The notes beneath the pieces are model-generated. The model was not told the origin of the DNA and ran no database searches. It was given only the letters and a program-made list of their open reading frames with translations. Positions 9,065 to 18,742 of a DNA stretch of 64,000 bases are shown piece by piece (position 1 is the stretch's first letter; each line of letters opens with the position of its first letter). Source of the stretch: Pseudomonas cichorii. GTDB lineage: Bacteria; Pseudomonadota; Gammaproteobacteria; Pseudomonadales; Pseudomonadaceae. The stretch spans positions 112,636-176,635 of the forward strand of contig NZ_RBRE01000035.1 in assembly GCF_003700275.1 (NCBI RefSeq). The letters run 5' to 3'. The position numbers were made by a program, and so were the translations under genes.

Positions 9065-9940
9065 ATGCAATATGAGATCAGTCACGCTGACTTGTCACTG
9101 GTGCTGGCACTGGTACGTGGAGGCACGCTGGCACGGGCTGCAGAGCTGCTGCAGGTCGATATCTCCACGGTATTCCGTTCCATCCGGCGACTCGAAGCCG
9201 CACTGGGAGCGGCATTGTTCGAGAAAAACCGCCGCGGCTACATTCCCACCGACACGGCCCAGGCCATGGCCGAGCAGGCCGAGTACGCTGAACAGGCACT
9301 GAATGCTGCGCGCGTGGCCCTGCAACAAGGCGAGCATGTGGTCAGCGGCACGGTGCGCCTGACCTGCACCGACGCGGTGTTGCATAACCTGCTGTTGCCT
9401 GCCCTCGCCCGTTTCATGCCCGCCTACCCGGCCCTGACCCTTGAGCTGGCGACGTCCAACACTTTCGCCAACCTCAGTCGCCGCGATGCAGATATCGCCC
9501 TGCGCCTGACCAACACCCCGCCCGAACATCTGATAGGCCGGCAACTGGGCAGCGCCCACTATGTGATGTGCGGACACCCCGATTATCGCCAGCCGCTGGA
9601 GCAGATGCCGGCCTCGGTTGCGTGGATCAGCCCAGATGATTCCATGCCGGACCATACCTCGGTGATCTGGCGCAGGCAGGCATTTCCTGCGGTGGTGCCA
9701 CGTTATCGGTGCAGCAGCATCTCGGCCGTCTCGCAACTGGTGGAAGCCGGGCTTGGCGTGGCCGCCATCCCCGATTTCATGGCTCGCAACCTGACCGGTG
9801 TAGAAGTGCTGAGCCCGCCTCTGGAAGGCTGCAGCACGGACCTCTGGTTGCTGACACGCCCCGATTGCCGGGCCTTGCGTTCGGTTCAGGTGCTGCTGGA
9901 TGAGCTGACGCCACTGTTGCGCGACAACCTTCGCGGATAA
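9065..9940 (+). CDS. LysR-family transcriptional regulator
   Basis: 291 aa. The N-terminal winged HTH (residues 8-65, LARAAELLQVDISTVFRSIRRLEAALGAALFEK) is followed by a LysR substrate-binding domain (about 90-285). It is divergent from the puuD-like gene (133-base gap) and convergent with azoR, so either could be a target. The effector is unknown. Confidence 0.88.
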   Translation: MQYEISHADLSLVLALVRGGTLARAAELLQVDISTVFRSIRRLEAALGAALFEKNRRGYIPTDTAQAMAEQAEYAEQALNAARVALQQGEHVVSGTVRLTCTDAVLHNLLLPALARFMPAYPALTLELATSNTFANLSRRDADIALRLTNTPPEHLIGRQLGSAHYVMCGHPDYRQPLEQMPASVAWISPDDSMPDHTSVIWRRQAFPAVVPRYRCSSISAVSQLVEAGLGVAAIPDFMARNLTGVEVLSPPLEGCSTDLWLLTRPDCRALRSVQVLLDELTPLLRDNLRG

Positions 9941-9959
9941 ATCCGCTCCCGCACAGGGT

Positions 9960-10574
9960 TTACCGGACGGCGATAGCGCTAATGGCTTCCCTGGCCTGCC
10001 CGATCCCCTTGCTGCGCACTTCCTCACCGCGCGAAGCGCCTTCGGCCCTGACGAAGGACACATCGTTGACACCCAGGAAGCCGAAGAACGCTTTCAGATA
10101 GTGCTCCTGAAAGTCCATGTGCGCCGCAGGACCCTGCGCATAAAAGCCGCCACGGGCCGATACGATAATCACCCGCTTGCCGACGGTCAGCCCGACCGGG
10201 CCGTTTTCCGTGTATTTGAAGGTGCGGCCGATCTGCGCGATCCGGTCCAGCCAGGCTTTCAACTGGCTGGCTACGGAAAAGTTGTACATCGGCGCGCCGA
10301 TCACCAGCACATCGCTGGCCAGAAACTCGCGCACCAGCGTTTCGGATAGCTGGTGCTCCTGGCGGACGGTGTCACTGAACTCAGTGGTTGCGCCCGGACG
10401 AAATCCGGCTGCAATGGGGCCGCTCAGGTGACTGATTTCATTGGCGACCAGATCGCGGTACTGCACTTGAGCGGCAGGATACGAAGCCTGGAGATGGGCA
10501 ACAGTGGCGGCAGACAGATCCCGGGTTACAGAACCACTGCCCATAATGCTGGAGTCGATATGCAGGATGTTCAT
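9960..10574 (-). CDS. azoR: FMN-dependent NADH:quinone/azo reductase
   Basis: 204 aa, the usual length for AzoR. Flavodoxin-like fold motifs are present: the FMN phosphate loop in HIDSSIMGSGSVTRDLS near the start, APMYNFSVASQLKAWLDRI at about 93-111, and SARGGFY at about 138-144. The family reduces quinones and azo compounds by two-electron transfer using NADH and protects against thiol-specific and quinone stress. An exported alpha/beta hydrolase gene lies just upstream on the same strand (51-base gap), so they may share a transcript. Confidence 0.88.
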   Translation of the reverse strand: MNILHIDSSIMGSGSVTRDLSAATVAHLQASYPAAQVQYRDLVANEISHLSGPIAAGFRPGATTEFSDTVRQEHQLSETLVREFLASDVLVIGAPMYNFSVASQLKAWLDRIAQIGRTFKYTENGPVGLTVGKRVIIVSARGGFYAQGPAAHMDFQEHYLKAFFGFLGVNDVSFVRAEGASRGEEVRSKGIGQAREAISAIAVR

Positions 10575-10624
10575 TTCAGCCTCACGTTTACGGGGTTACG
10601 AATGTTTCGGGGCGCGCCGCTGAG

Positions 10625-11434
10625 TCATTGCCCTGCTTCATGTGCTGCCTGCTCGATCAGCCTGGACACCTGTTCGGGGTGCGACAGCAAAGACATATGA
10701 CTGGAGTGAATCGCACTGACCCTGGCGCCGATCTGTCGGGCAATGGTCGCTTGCACGCTCGGCTTCAGAGCCTGGTCATCCAGCGTCTGCAGGTACCAAA
10801 CGGGCTTGTCGTGCCAGGCCGCATGGCGGACCTTGCCGGCAAAGCTGGCTGCCGCGATGGGTTGCTGGATCGCGGCCAGTTCGCGGGCCTTTTTCATCGG
10901 CAGATCGGCGGCCATGACCTGATGGAATGCCTGCGGATCGTCCAGCCAGATCAGGCCATGCGCGTCAGCAATGAGGTCGTCCATCGGAGCATCGAGCCTG
11001 TGCAGCAGGTCGACCACCGACTCTCCGCTGTCGGGCACCAGTGCCGAGAGATAGACCAGGCCTTTCACATTGGCGGCGTTACCTGCCTGACTGATTACCG
11101 CGCCTGCCCAGGAATGGCCGACCAGCAACACATCGCCTTGCTGATGACTCAGCACTCTTTCGGTGGCGAGCACGTCGTCGTCCAGTGAAGTCAGCGGGTT
11201 CTGTACTGCGGTAACGCGATAACCTTTGGCCTGCAATCTGGCAATCACCGGAGACCAACTGGAGCCATCGGCAAACGCGCCGTGTACCAGCACGATATTG
11301 CGCACGCCCTGCTCTGCCTGGGCGCTAGAGGCTGCCGAGGCCTGAGCGGCAGTGAACAGCAGGGTCAATCCGAGCGCCGCAGCCAGTCGGCTGATCAGTA
11401 GAGCGGGATGCCGCGAACGGCCAGGAAAACTCAT
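10625..11434 (-). CDS. Exported alpha/beta hydrolase
   Basis: 269 aa. A hydrophobic leader (about residues 12-37, ending ASAASSA) indicates export. The fold is shown by the oxyanion-loop motif LVHGAFADGSSW (49-60) and the nucleophile elbow GHSWAG with Ser108. A His near the C-terminus (SSHMSLLSHP) would complete the triad. This subgroup is annotated broadly as alpha/beta hydrolase (esterase or signal-lactone-like); the substrate is not deducible. A GlxA-type regulator is divergent, 121 bases away. Confidence 0.82.
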   Translation of the reverse strand: MSFPGRSRHPALLISRLAAALGLTLLFTAAQASAASSAQAEQGVRNIVLVHGAFADGSSWSPVIARLQAKGYRVTAVQNPLTSLDDDVLATERVLSHQQGDVLLVGHSWAGAVISQAGNAANVKGLVYLSALVPDSGESVVDLLHRLDAPMDDLIADAHGLIWLDDPQAFHQVMAADLPMKKARELAAIQQPIAAASFAGKVRHAAWHDKPVWYLQTLDDQALKPSVQATIARQIGARVSAIHSSHMSLLSHPEQVSRLIEQAAHEAGQ

Positions 11435-11555
11435 GTCGAAATGCCTGAAGGTCTTGATGGAAAAAGTCTATAGCGCCTCTGCCAATGGCATCAGATGGCA
11501 AACAAGACAGTTTTCATGCAAAACTCGCCACCGGTAGTTTTCATGAGAAATTTCC

Positions 11556-12581
11556 ATGCACATTGCAATCGTGGCGGTGGATGGCAGCCTGCTGTCGGCC
11601 ATCGCCGGCCTGTCCGATCTGTTCTGGATGACCAATCAGGCCTTGCGTTCGCCACCGACTGGAACAGTGCGCCACAGTTATGCTCAGGCCAGCCTTGAAT
11701 TCTTCACCACGATCGTCAGTGCCGATGGCCAGCCATTGCGCGATCCTCAGGGTCGCCAGATTCCGGTGGATGGTTCGTTTCATGACTTGCCGCACTGCGA
11801 TGTCGCACTTGTCACCGGCATGGCCCTCGGAGCGGACGGCCTGCCGCCACTCTGCGACTCGGTCCGGCAAGCGGCAGGCTGGCTGAAAGCGCGCCATGAA
11901 CAAGGTGTACTGGTGGGTGCGGCCTGCGCCGGGGGCTTTGTGCTGGGTGAAGCAGGCCTGCTCGATGGCCGGCGCTGCACCACGACCTGGTGGCTGCATC
12001 ATGCCTTCAGGCAACGTTTCCCGAAGGCCCTGCCGGTATGGGGAACGGCAGTCGAAGAACAGGACGGGATCATCACCACTGGCGGCCCGCTGTCGTGGGT
12101 CGACCTGGCCCTGCATGTAATCAGACGCCAGGCCGGAGCCGAGGTCGCCAGGCTGGCCGCCGACATTTCAGTGGCCGACAGCATGCCGCTGCCGCAACTG
12201 CTTTATGCGCCCCGAGGCTTCATCAATGCCGCCGATCCACTGTTGCTGCAGGCCGAGCAGATCATTCGCCACATCAGCCCCCAATTGTCCGCCCAGGGAC
12301 TGGCCAAGGCCTTGAACATGAGCGAGCGGACCCTGCATCGACGGCTGACGGAGCTGACCAACGAATCGCCCAAGGCGTTCATCACCCGGGTCAGGATAGA
12401 AACGGCCTGTGTGCTGCTGGAAACCCCGGGCAGCAGCGTCAAGCAAGTCGCGCTCAAATGCGGCTACAGCGAGGAAACCGCATTCCGGCGCGCCTTTATC
12501 CAGTTGACCGGCATGACACCCGCCGATTACAGGCGCTGGTCGGGCGGACGCAATGCCGGGGCCGTCAGCCCGAGTCATTAA
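11556..12581 (+). CDS. GlxA-type AraC regulator with DJ-1/PfpI sensor domain
   Basis: 341 aa. Residues 1-185 form a DJ-1/PfpI-like domain (elbow Cys in [15 protein letters not shown], about 128). Residues 235-330 form an AraC HTH ([16 protein letters not shown] and [13 protein letters not shown]...[10 protein letters not shown]). It is divergently placed from the exported hydrolase, a natural target. Its last 4 bases overlap the end of the convergent trehalose synthase gene. Confidence 0.88.
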   Translation: MHIAIVAVDGSLLSAIAGLSDLFWMTNQALRSPPTGTVRHSYAQASLEFFTTIVSADGQPLRDPQGRQIPVDGSFHDLPHCDVALVTGMALGADGLPPLCDSVRQAAGWLKARHEQGVLVGAACAGGFVLGEAGLLDGRRCTTTWWLHHAFRQRFPKALPVWGTAVEEQDGIITTGGPLSWVDLALHVIRRQAGAEVARLAADISVADSMPLPQLLYAPRGFINAADPLLLQAEQIIRHISPQLSAQGLAKALNMSERTLHRRLTELTNESPKAFITRVRIETACVLLETPGSSVKQVALKCGYSEETAFRRAFIQLTGMTPADYRRWSGGRNAGAVSPSH

Positions 12582-14638
12582 AGAATGGTACTGACTACCC
12601 GCAACGCCAGGCCTTCATAGGCATCCAGAGTGATGGTGAATTCGCCCTGATCCGTCAGGTCGCCTTCCACCCGCTCATTGATGATGTCCACCACAGGTCC
12701 AGGCGCAATATCCGGCAGGTGCAGGGTCTCGACAATGGTCTGCGCGCTGAAATTCAGGGCCGTGATCTGGGTGCCCTTGCCGGCGGGCAGTTCATGAACC
12801 ATGACCAGCAGGCCCGGATGCTCGACATCGGGGATCAGTATCTGGCGGCTGGCGGCAATGTCGTAGGCGCGGCGCACGGCGAGTATTTTCTTCAGTTGCG
12901 AAGCGAACGAATCCGGGCGCTGCAACTGGCTGATCAGGCTGCCATACAGAGTCCTTGGGCGAGGCATGTTGCCTGCGGAGAACTCGGCATCCGGATCGAG
13001 ATCCGCCAGGTCGTAGGCACCGCGGTGTATCCAGCGGGTATCGCCGTCCTGCATCAGGTGCTGGACCTGCTCGGCAGGCAGTGGCAGCGCACCGACCAGA
13101 TCCCAGCCGGACAAGGCGAACACGCCCGGCTGCATGGCGTTGTACATCACCAGCAACAAGTGAATGTGCTGGATCTGCTGGATATCGGCCGCGGTGATGC
13201 TGTCCAGGTCACGGATCCCCAGCGCTGCGGTAATGATGCTGGCCGTGGTACAGGAAACCCCGTTGGTGACGAACTTGAGGTTGTAAGGCGCATGCTCGCC
13301 GGCCAGACGCTCGTACATTTCTTCGCGGATATGCTCGCGCAGGATATTGCCGGGAAAGGTCTGCCCTTGATAGTGATAGGTATCGTGGGCATGCAGGGTC
13401 CAGAAATGCACCAGTTCAAGGGTCAGTTCATCATGATTCTGCAGGGCATGGATCAGCGACGCCGGATCGATGCCGAACACATGCACCTGGCGCAGCATCA
13501 GGCGCAGGAACTCGGTGCTGCCGGTCAGCAATGCATGCTGATAAGCCGGCCGGGTAATGAAGTCATAGGACAGATCGGCCCCGCCATGGGACATGGCCGC
13601 GATGTCGTCGATCGTCAGGTTCAGCTCCTGGAAACTGAAACCGCCGGCCTTGCGGATTGCGCCACCAAGCAACTGGTTGCCGGTGATCGACAGCGGGTGG
13701 CTTTCCGACCACGCCGTACCATCGAGCTTGCGCTCGACACCGAGAAAACCGTTGGCATCCAGGCGCAGAACCCTGGCGCCCATGACGTCGATGGCATGCA
13801 GTGCGTCGCCGATGATCATCTGCTGCGCGGCAAAACTGGGGTCCAGCCAGTTGAGCGAGGGCTGGCCCTCCTTGAAATAGTGCAGGTAAACCCAGCGCCG
13901 GGCCTTGCCATCCACGCCCTGCACTACGTCTGTAGCGCTCCAGTCGGTTTCCTTGACCCCCGGCTCGAAAAAGATGACCCGCTGCAACTGGCCGACGATG
14001 TAATGCTTGTCGCGAAGCTGATCGACCACTTCCGGCATCAGGTTGACGGCATCACGTCCGCTCGGGACCTCCGGCAGCAGTAGCCAGTCTTCCTCACGAA
14101 TTTCGACCATGTGGTAAAGGCCGGGATAATCCTCGTAAGCCAGTTCCGCCAGACGGAAATCCGCGCCCTTGCCGGTGTGTGAAGGAATCACGTCATCGAT
14201 GATCACCGCATTGTGCGCGGCAGCGATACGGCTCAGGTTCAACAACTGGGCTTCGGTACCCAGATCAGGGTCGATACCAAAACTGATCCGGTCGAAATTG
14301 CCGTCGATGCTGGGCGTGCGATTGCGGCCTTGCAGGCCACCGGACAGCTTGAGCGGCCCGTTATGGATGCCCTGGATGCCAATCTCGGATAACGAGTGCC
14401 ACAGCGCCTCATCGCCCAGAGCTTCCAGGACCGTACAGCCTTCGCGGGTGATGATCGAAGCCGGATAAGCCGTGAACCAGACCGAGGCTATCGCCGAAGC
14501 ATCCCTGGGACGAGCATGCGCGAAGGGTCGCTGCCATAACCTGCCCTGCCCGCCATAAGTCCTGGCGCGCAGCCTTGCGGCATTGAGCATCGATTGTTCG
14601 ACCAGCCAGTCCAGGTATTGCTTGTCCGGTATCGTCAT
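12578..14638 (-). CDS. treS: GH13 trehalose synthase (maltose alpha-D-glucosyltransferase), orphan CJ38-like type
   Basis: 686 aa. The GH13 catalytic residues are visible: nucleophile Asp294 (RVLRLDAN), acid/base Glu338 (SFQELN) and Asp403 (NHDE). The length fits the roughly 690-aa Pseudomonas trehalose synthase described from P. stutzeri CJ38, which interconverts maltose and trehalose, rather than the TreS-Pep2 fusions of GlgE operons. No signal peptide is seen, so it is cytosolic. It stands alone, with no treY/treZ or glg genes nearby. Isomerase specificity cannot be proven from sequence alone; another GH13 transferase activity is possible. Confidence 0.7.
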   Translation of the reverse strand: MTIPDKQYLDWLVEQSMLNAARLRARTYGGQGRLWQRPFAHARPRDASAIASVWFTAYPASIITREGCTVLEALGDEALWHSLSEIGIQGIHNGPLKLSGGLQGRNRTPSIDGNFDRISFGIDPDLGTEAQLLNLSRIAAAHNAVIIDDVIPSHTGKGADFRLAELAYEDYPGLYHMVEIREEDWLLLPEVPSGRDAVNLMPEVVDQLRDKHYIVGQLQRVIFFEPGVKETDWSATDVVQGVDGKARRWVYLHYFKEGQPSLNWLDPSFAAQQMIIGDALHAIDVMGARVLRLDANGFLGVERKLDGTAWSESHPLSITGNQLLGGAIRKAGGFSFQELNLTIDDIAAMSHGGADLSYDFITRPAYQHALLTGSTEFLRLMLRQVHVFGIDPASLIHALQNHDELTLELVHFWTLHAHDTYHYQGQTFPGNILREHIREEMYERLAGEHAPYNLKFVTNGVSCTTASIITAALGIRDLDSITAADIQQIQHIHLLLVMYNAMQPGVFALSGWDLVGALPLPAEQVQHLMQDGDTRWIHRGAYDLADLDPDAEFSAGNMPRPRTLYGSLISQLQRPDSFASQLKKILAVRRAYDIAASRQILIPDVEHPGLLVMVHELPAGKGTQITALNFSAQTIVETLHLPDIAPGPVVDIINERVEGDLTDQGEFTITLDAYEGLALRVVSTIL

Positions 14639-14756
14639 AACGTTCAGTCATCCACGTCCATTAGGGTGGCTCAGAACAGCCCGCACGCGAACTGTCCCGA
14701 ATTCATTAACTATGGTTATGAGCACCAGCGCGGGAAAACGTTGCATTTATCCGGTG

Positions 14757-15628
14757 TTACGTGACCAGGTGCTGGACCGGGATAACCGACGGTTTCTTCA
14801 GGACCTGCAGCACGGCGTTGGCGGCATTGGATAGCAACGATGTCGGTCGTGCCACGACGCTGATATGGCGCATGACCTTCAAGGGCAGTGAAACCTGCTC
14901 CAGTTCCCGGAAGCGTCCGACCAGCAATGCGCGGGGCAGGATCGACATGCAATGCCCCTTGGCAATCAGGTCCAGGAGGGTTTCCAGGCAACTGAGTTCG
15001 CCGCGATGGCTGAGACGCAACTGGGTCGTGGCAAGATGATTGTGCAAGCGCTCCAGACCAGGATGACGCCAGGCGATATAGCGAACGCTCTGCGAGAGCT
15101 CGTTGAAACTGCGCTCGGAGGCCTGCCTGCCTGCACTGCAGACCAGCACGTAGTAGTCGTTCCAGTGGTGGTGCTCGATATAGTGATCGCTCAGCACGGT
15201 GCTGGGCAGGATGAGAATATCGGCCAGTTCCTTTCTCAAGGGGTCCAGGGAAGGCTGCTGTTCGTTGCTGCGCACAACGCTCAAATGGATATCGGGGTAC
15301 ATCCGGGCCAGAAAGTCCAGTGCTGCATCCAGGCTGGTTTCCAGAATGTGGGTGGAGTAATGAACCTTTACGCTGCCGCTAACCCCATTTTTTTTAGTTG
15401 CTCAAGCGTTGCCATGATGTGGCCGAGTGTCTGGGTGATGACTTTCCCTTCCGGGGTCAAGGTGCAGCCTGTGCGGCTACGGATGAACAGACGCTTCTCG
15501 AAGAAATCTTCCACCTCCTTGATGGCGTAGCTGATATTGGACTGACTGCAGCCCAGAATGGCAGCAGCTTCCGAGAACGAACCATGCAATGCGACGATTT
15601 GAACGACTTTGAAAAAGTGGGTTTTCAT
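14757..15628 (-). pseudogene. LysR-family regulator split by a frameshift in an A8 tract
   Basis: From the ATG at 15628 the frame gives a normal LysR HTH (ALHGSFSEAAAILGCSQSNISYAIKEVE) and runs to residue 86, then stops at 15368 after a run of eight A (minus strand; 15389-15396). Reading with one extra A continues as LKKNGVSGSVKVHYSTHILE and joins the open LysR effector domain that ends at 14757. The joined product would be about 290 aa, the family norm. So this is a one-base deletion, a phase-variable switch, a slippage-decoded gene or a sequencing error. It is divergent from nothing obvious; the trehalose synthase lies downstream. Confidence 0.8.
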
Positions 15629-15912
15629 ATTTCCTGCACTCTGGACGTGGCGATAGTGGGCGCGGGCCTGCAATTGAGCAGGTTGGTGGAGGGAATACAA
15701 GAATCCCCGCAAACAAACGCCCGCTACGTGCCATCAGGCAGCGCAGAAGGGTTGTCAGACAGGGTAAATCGACCGCTGCATTTTCGACACAGGTGCAGTA
15801 CGAATGCGTACCGACAGCAGTGATACTCCCTCCACCGCTCAACAGCTGCAAGCCAGAGGGAATATCGGCACGGTACGCCTTAAAAGCAGAAAAAATGCGC
15901 TGACAGGATTGC

Positions 15913-16518
15913 TTAGTCGTTTTCGGTCCAGTCGAAGTCTAGTTGCAGGGCAGTACGTTCCGCCAGTTCACGGCTGTGCAAACGCTCGACCAGATGCAGG
16001 CTCATGTCGATACCGGCGGAAATGCCGGCCGACGTCACGAACGCACCCTCGTCGACCCAGCGCAGGGTGCTCAGTACGTCGATGGAAGGAAACATTTCCT
16101 TGAGATCGGCAATGTCCTCCCAGTGAGTGGTGACCTGCTTGCCCGCCAGTTTGCCGGTCTTGGCCAGCATGAATGCGCCGGTGCAGACGGCCGCAACCAC
16201 ACGACCGGGTACCGACTGATCGCTGATCCAGTGGATGACATCCGGCTTTTCCAGCTCGGCGTTGACCACACCGCCCGGGACAATCAGGCAATCCATGGCC
16301 GGGTGATCGTGGATCGAGTGATCCGGATCGACTTTCAGGCCTGCCCGGGCGCGTACCGGCGCGGTGCTGCGGCCAATCGTGAAGACATTGAACAGCGGCC
16401 GATCGTCGCGGCTCTTGCGTGCGTGCATGCGGGTTGCGGTCGTGAACACTTCATAGGGCCCAGCGAAGTCAAGGACTTCGACGTCGTCATAGACGTAGAT
16501 ACCGATATTGAGTGACAT
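15913..16518 (-). CDS. DJ-1/PfpI family protein, isonitrile-hydratase-like
   Basis: 201 aa, a stand-alone DJ-1/PfpI domain. The nucleophile-elbow Cys lies in AAVCTGAFML (about residue 112), and TTHW follows as in isonitrile hydratase (InhA) and ThiJ-like proteins. It is divergent from an FtrA-like regulator (97-base gap) carrying a related sensor domain, a common arrangement in pseudomonads. Isonitrile hydratase activity is possible but not certain; glyoxalase III-type activity is an alternative. Confidence 0.8.
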   Translation of the reverse strand: MSLNIGIYVYDDVEVLDFAGPYEVFTTATRMHARKSRDDRPLFNVFTIGRSTAPVRARAGLKVDPDHSIHDHPAMDCLIVPGGVVNAELEKPDVIHWISDQSVPGRVVAAVCTGAFMLAKTGKLAGKQVTTHWEDIADLKEMFPSIDVLSTLRWVDEGAFVTSAGISAGIDMSLHLVERLHSRELAERTALQLDFDWTEND

Positions 16519-16615
16519 GAAGGGGCTCCAGAGTACTTGGTGACAGCCGTCAGATTACCCAGTAGCATCACAGCCAACTACTGTCGGTAATGCCAATATC
16601 CGGTAACATCGCGCC

Positions 16616-17569
16616 ATGAAAAATCATCTCGTTGTTGCCCTCATCTACAATCAGCTCTGCACCTTCGAGTTTGGCTGCACGGTTGAAGTCTTTGCCCTGA
16701 AACGCCCCGAGCTGGGCGTCAACTGGTATGAGTTCGCCACCTTCCCCGTGGACGACGGTCCGATCACGGCCGCAGGCGGCATTACCATCGTGCCCACTCC
16801 CGGCGATGTCCTGCTGGAAAACGCCGACACCATCATCGTGCCCGGCTGGCGCGGCGTGGAAGCCGGTATTCCTCAGCGGCTTATCGAACAGCTTCAGGCC
16901 GCCCATGCCCGCGGCGCACGTATCTGCTCGATCTGCACCGGTGCCTTTGTGCTGGCCGCCGCCGGCCTGCTCGACGGGCACAAGGTAACCACCCACTGGC
17001 GTTACACCGACCTGCTGGCAACCATGTATCCGGGCCTGACCATCCAGCCCAACGAGTTGTATGTCGATCAAGGCAATATCGTCACCGCGGCCGGGTCTGC
17101 GGCAGGCCTGGACATGATGCTGCATCTGGTGCGCAACGATCACGGTTCGCGGGTCGCCAACATGGTGGCGCAGCGCATGGTGATCCCGCCCCATCGTGAA
17201 GGCGGCCAATCGCAGTACGCTTCACGGCAACTGGTTGCGGCCAGCGACGGGCCGATCTCCAACCTGATGGACTGGATCCGCAGCGACTTGCAGCGCCCGC
17301 ACACCATCAAGGAAATGGCCGCCCGCGCCGCAGTGAGTACCCGCACCCTGCACCGCAGCTTCATGGAAAGCACCGGGCTGACGCCTTATGACTGGCTGCT
17401 CGGTGAGCGAATCGCCTACGCCAAGGAATTGCTGGAATCTTCGCGGATTCGCCTCAACGAAGTGGTGGACAGAGCCGGCTTTGGTTCGGAAGAGTCCTTC
17501 CGTCGGCATTTCCGCAATCTGGTAGGCATCAGCCCCAGCAGTTACCGCAAGCAGTTTGCCAGGGCCTGA
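16616..17569 (+). CDS. ftrA: FtrA-like AraC regulator with DJ-1/PfpI domain
   Basis: 317 aa. Residues 1-190 are a DJ-1/PfpI sensor domain (SICTGAFVLAAAGLLDG with Cys near 104, TTHW following). Residues 225-315 are an AraC HTH pair (MAARAAVSTRTLHRSF, AGFGSEESFRRHFRNLVGIS). The layout equals the FtrA family. The adjacent divergent DJ-1 gene is its likely target. It ends 9 bases from the convergent end of the biosynthetic block. Confidence 0.85.
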   Translation: MKNHLVVALIYNQLCTFEFGCTVEVFALKRPELGVNWYEFATFPVDDGPITAAGGITIVPTPGDVLLENADTIIVPGWRGVEAGIPQRLIEQLQAAHARGARICSICTGAFVLAAAGLLDGHKVTTHWRYTDLLATMYPGLTIQPNELYVDQGNIVTAAGSAAGLDMMLHLVRNDHGSRVANMVAQRMVIPPHREGGQSQYASRQLVAASDGPISNLMDWIRSDLQRPHTIKEMAARAAVSTRTLHRSFMESTGLTPYDWLLGERIAYAKELLESSRIRLNEVVDRAGFGSEESFRRHFRNLVGISPSSYRKQFARA

Positions 17570-17578
17570 TACCGCACG

Positions 17579-18739
17579 TCAGGTTCTGCCGGGGCGGTGA
17601 CCGTAGATCGCCTCGACCAGCCCGTCGGCCAGCGCGCCCCAGGCACCGGCCACGGCAGTGTTGGTCAGGGCGACCAGACTGATTCCAGCCACGGGGTCGA
17701 CCCAGTAATGACTGCCATACAAACCGCACCACGACCAGCAGCCCGCACCTTGCGGATGCCTGGCCTGTGCCGGATCGCTCAGGATCAGCGGGCCAAGACC
17801 GAACTTCCAGCCAGCGCCCCTGCCCTCCATGACAATATCGCCAATCGCATTGCCCAGCAGGCTGGCGGTGCTCGTCGCCGTCAACAGCGGCGCACCGCCC
17901 AGCCGCAGGCATTCCAGCAGGCGCAGATAATCATCGGCAGTACCCAGCAGGCCCGCGCCGCCAGAGACATATGCTCCTGGCGCAAAGGCCCGAAGCGATG
18001 AAACAGCGGCATGTCCGCTGTCGAGCACCAACACATCATGATCACCCAACGGTTCAGGCCCGTCGCTACCGTCCTTGTAGGCACGAACCAGCCGCTGACC
18101 TTCAGCGAGGCTGAAAGCGGTTGCATTCATGCCCAAAGGCCCCGTCACCCAACGGTCCAGCGCTTGCGACAGCGCAAGACCGCTAGCCTGTTCGATTATG
18201 GCTCCGACCACGTCAGTGGCCAGCGAATAGCCCCAGCCACTTCCCGGCTCGAACAGCAGCGGCACGCTCGCCAGACGTTGCAGGTTCTGCTGCAGGTCCA
18301 GCGACACCAGGTCCAGCCCATCGGAAATTCCAGCCTGAGCATAGGCATTGCCTGGCGGCTGTTCAAAGCCGTAGCTCAGGCCGCAAGAGTGTGACAACAA
18401 GTGCCGCAGCGTGATCGGCGGCTCTCGGCCATCGGCCAGTCGGGGTCGAAACGACTTGAGCCAGTCGCTGATCGGCGTATCCAGCGACAAGACCTCCAGC
18501 TCACAAAGGCGCAGAGCCGTGACCGAAGTCAGCAGCTTGGTCAGCGAAGCCAGCCGAAACCGGCTAGCGCGTTCTACCGGTATCCGGCGTTCACGATCAG
18601 CCCAGCCTCGGGCGCAGGCATGGCGAATCTCACCGTCCTGTGCCACCAGCAGTACCCCGCCGACAATCGTTCCCTGATCGATAAAACCCTGCCAGACCTC
18701 GGCCAGCCGCTCAATCACTGCTCCATCGACAGACAGCAT
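17579..18739 (-). CDS. Beta-lactamase-related serine hydrolase, last gene of the N-N cluster
   Basis: 386 aa of the beta-lactamase class C/EstB family. The SxxK motif is Ser65-Leu-Thr-Lys68 (FRLASLTKLL), and a YSL motif occurs in WGYSLATDVV. There is no signal peptide, so it is cytosolic, unlike true AmpC enzymes. It starts 3 bases after the Fe-dependent dehydrogenase gene and so belongs to the same transcript. In a biosynthetic operon such an enzyme could act as an esterase, amidase or transacylase in product assembly or self-resistance. That role is inference. Confidence 0.78.
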   Translation of the reverse strand: MLSVDGAVIERLAEVWQGFIDQGTIVGGVLLVAQDGEIRHACARGWADRERRIPVERASRFRLASLTKLLTSVTALRLCELEVLSLDTPISDWLKSFRPRLADGREPPITLRHLLSHSCGLSYGFEQPPGNAYAQAGISDGLDLVSLDLQQNLQRLASVPLLFEPGSGWGYSLATDVVGAIIEQASGLALSQALDRWVTGPLGMNATAFSLAEGQRLVRAYKDGSDGPEPLGDHDVLVLDSGHAAVSSLRAFAPGAYVSGGAGLLGTADDYLRLLECLRLGGAPLLTATSTASLLGNAIGDIVMEGRGAGWKFGLGPLILSDPAQARHPQGAGCWSWCGLYGSHYWVDPVAGISLVALTNTAVAGAWGALADGLVEAIYGHRPGRT

Positions 18740-18742
18740 CGG

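Noticed and set aside
11990..14083. 697-aa + strand frame opposite the trehalose synthase gene
   Set aside because: High GC third positions keep the antisense open; the minus-strand frame has the full GH13 catalytic set.
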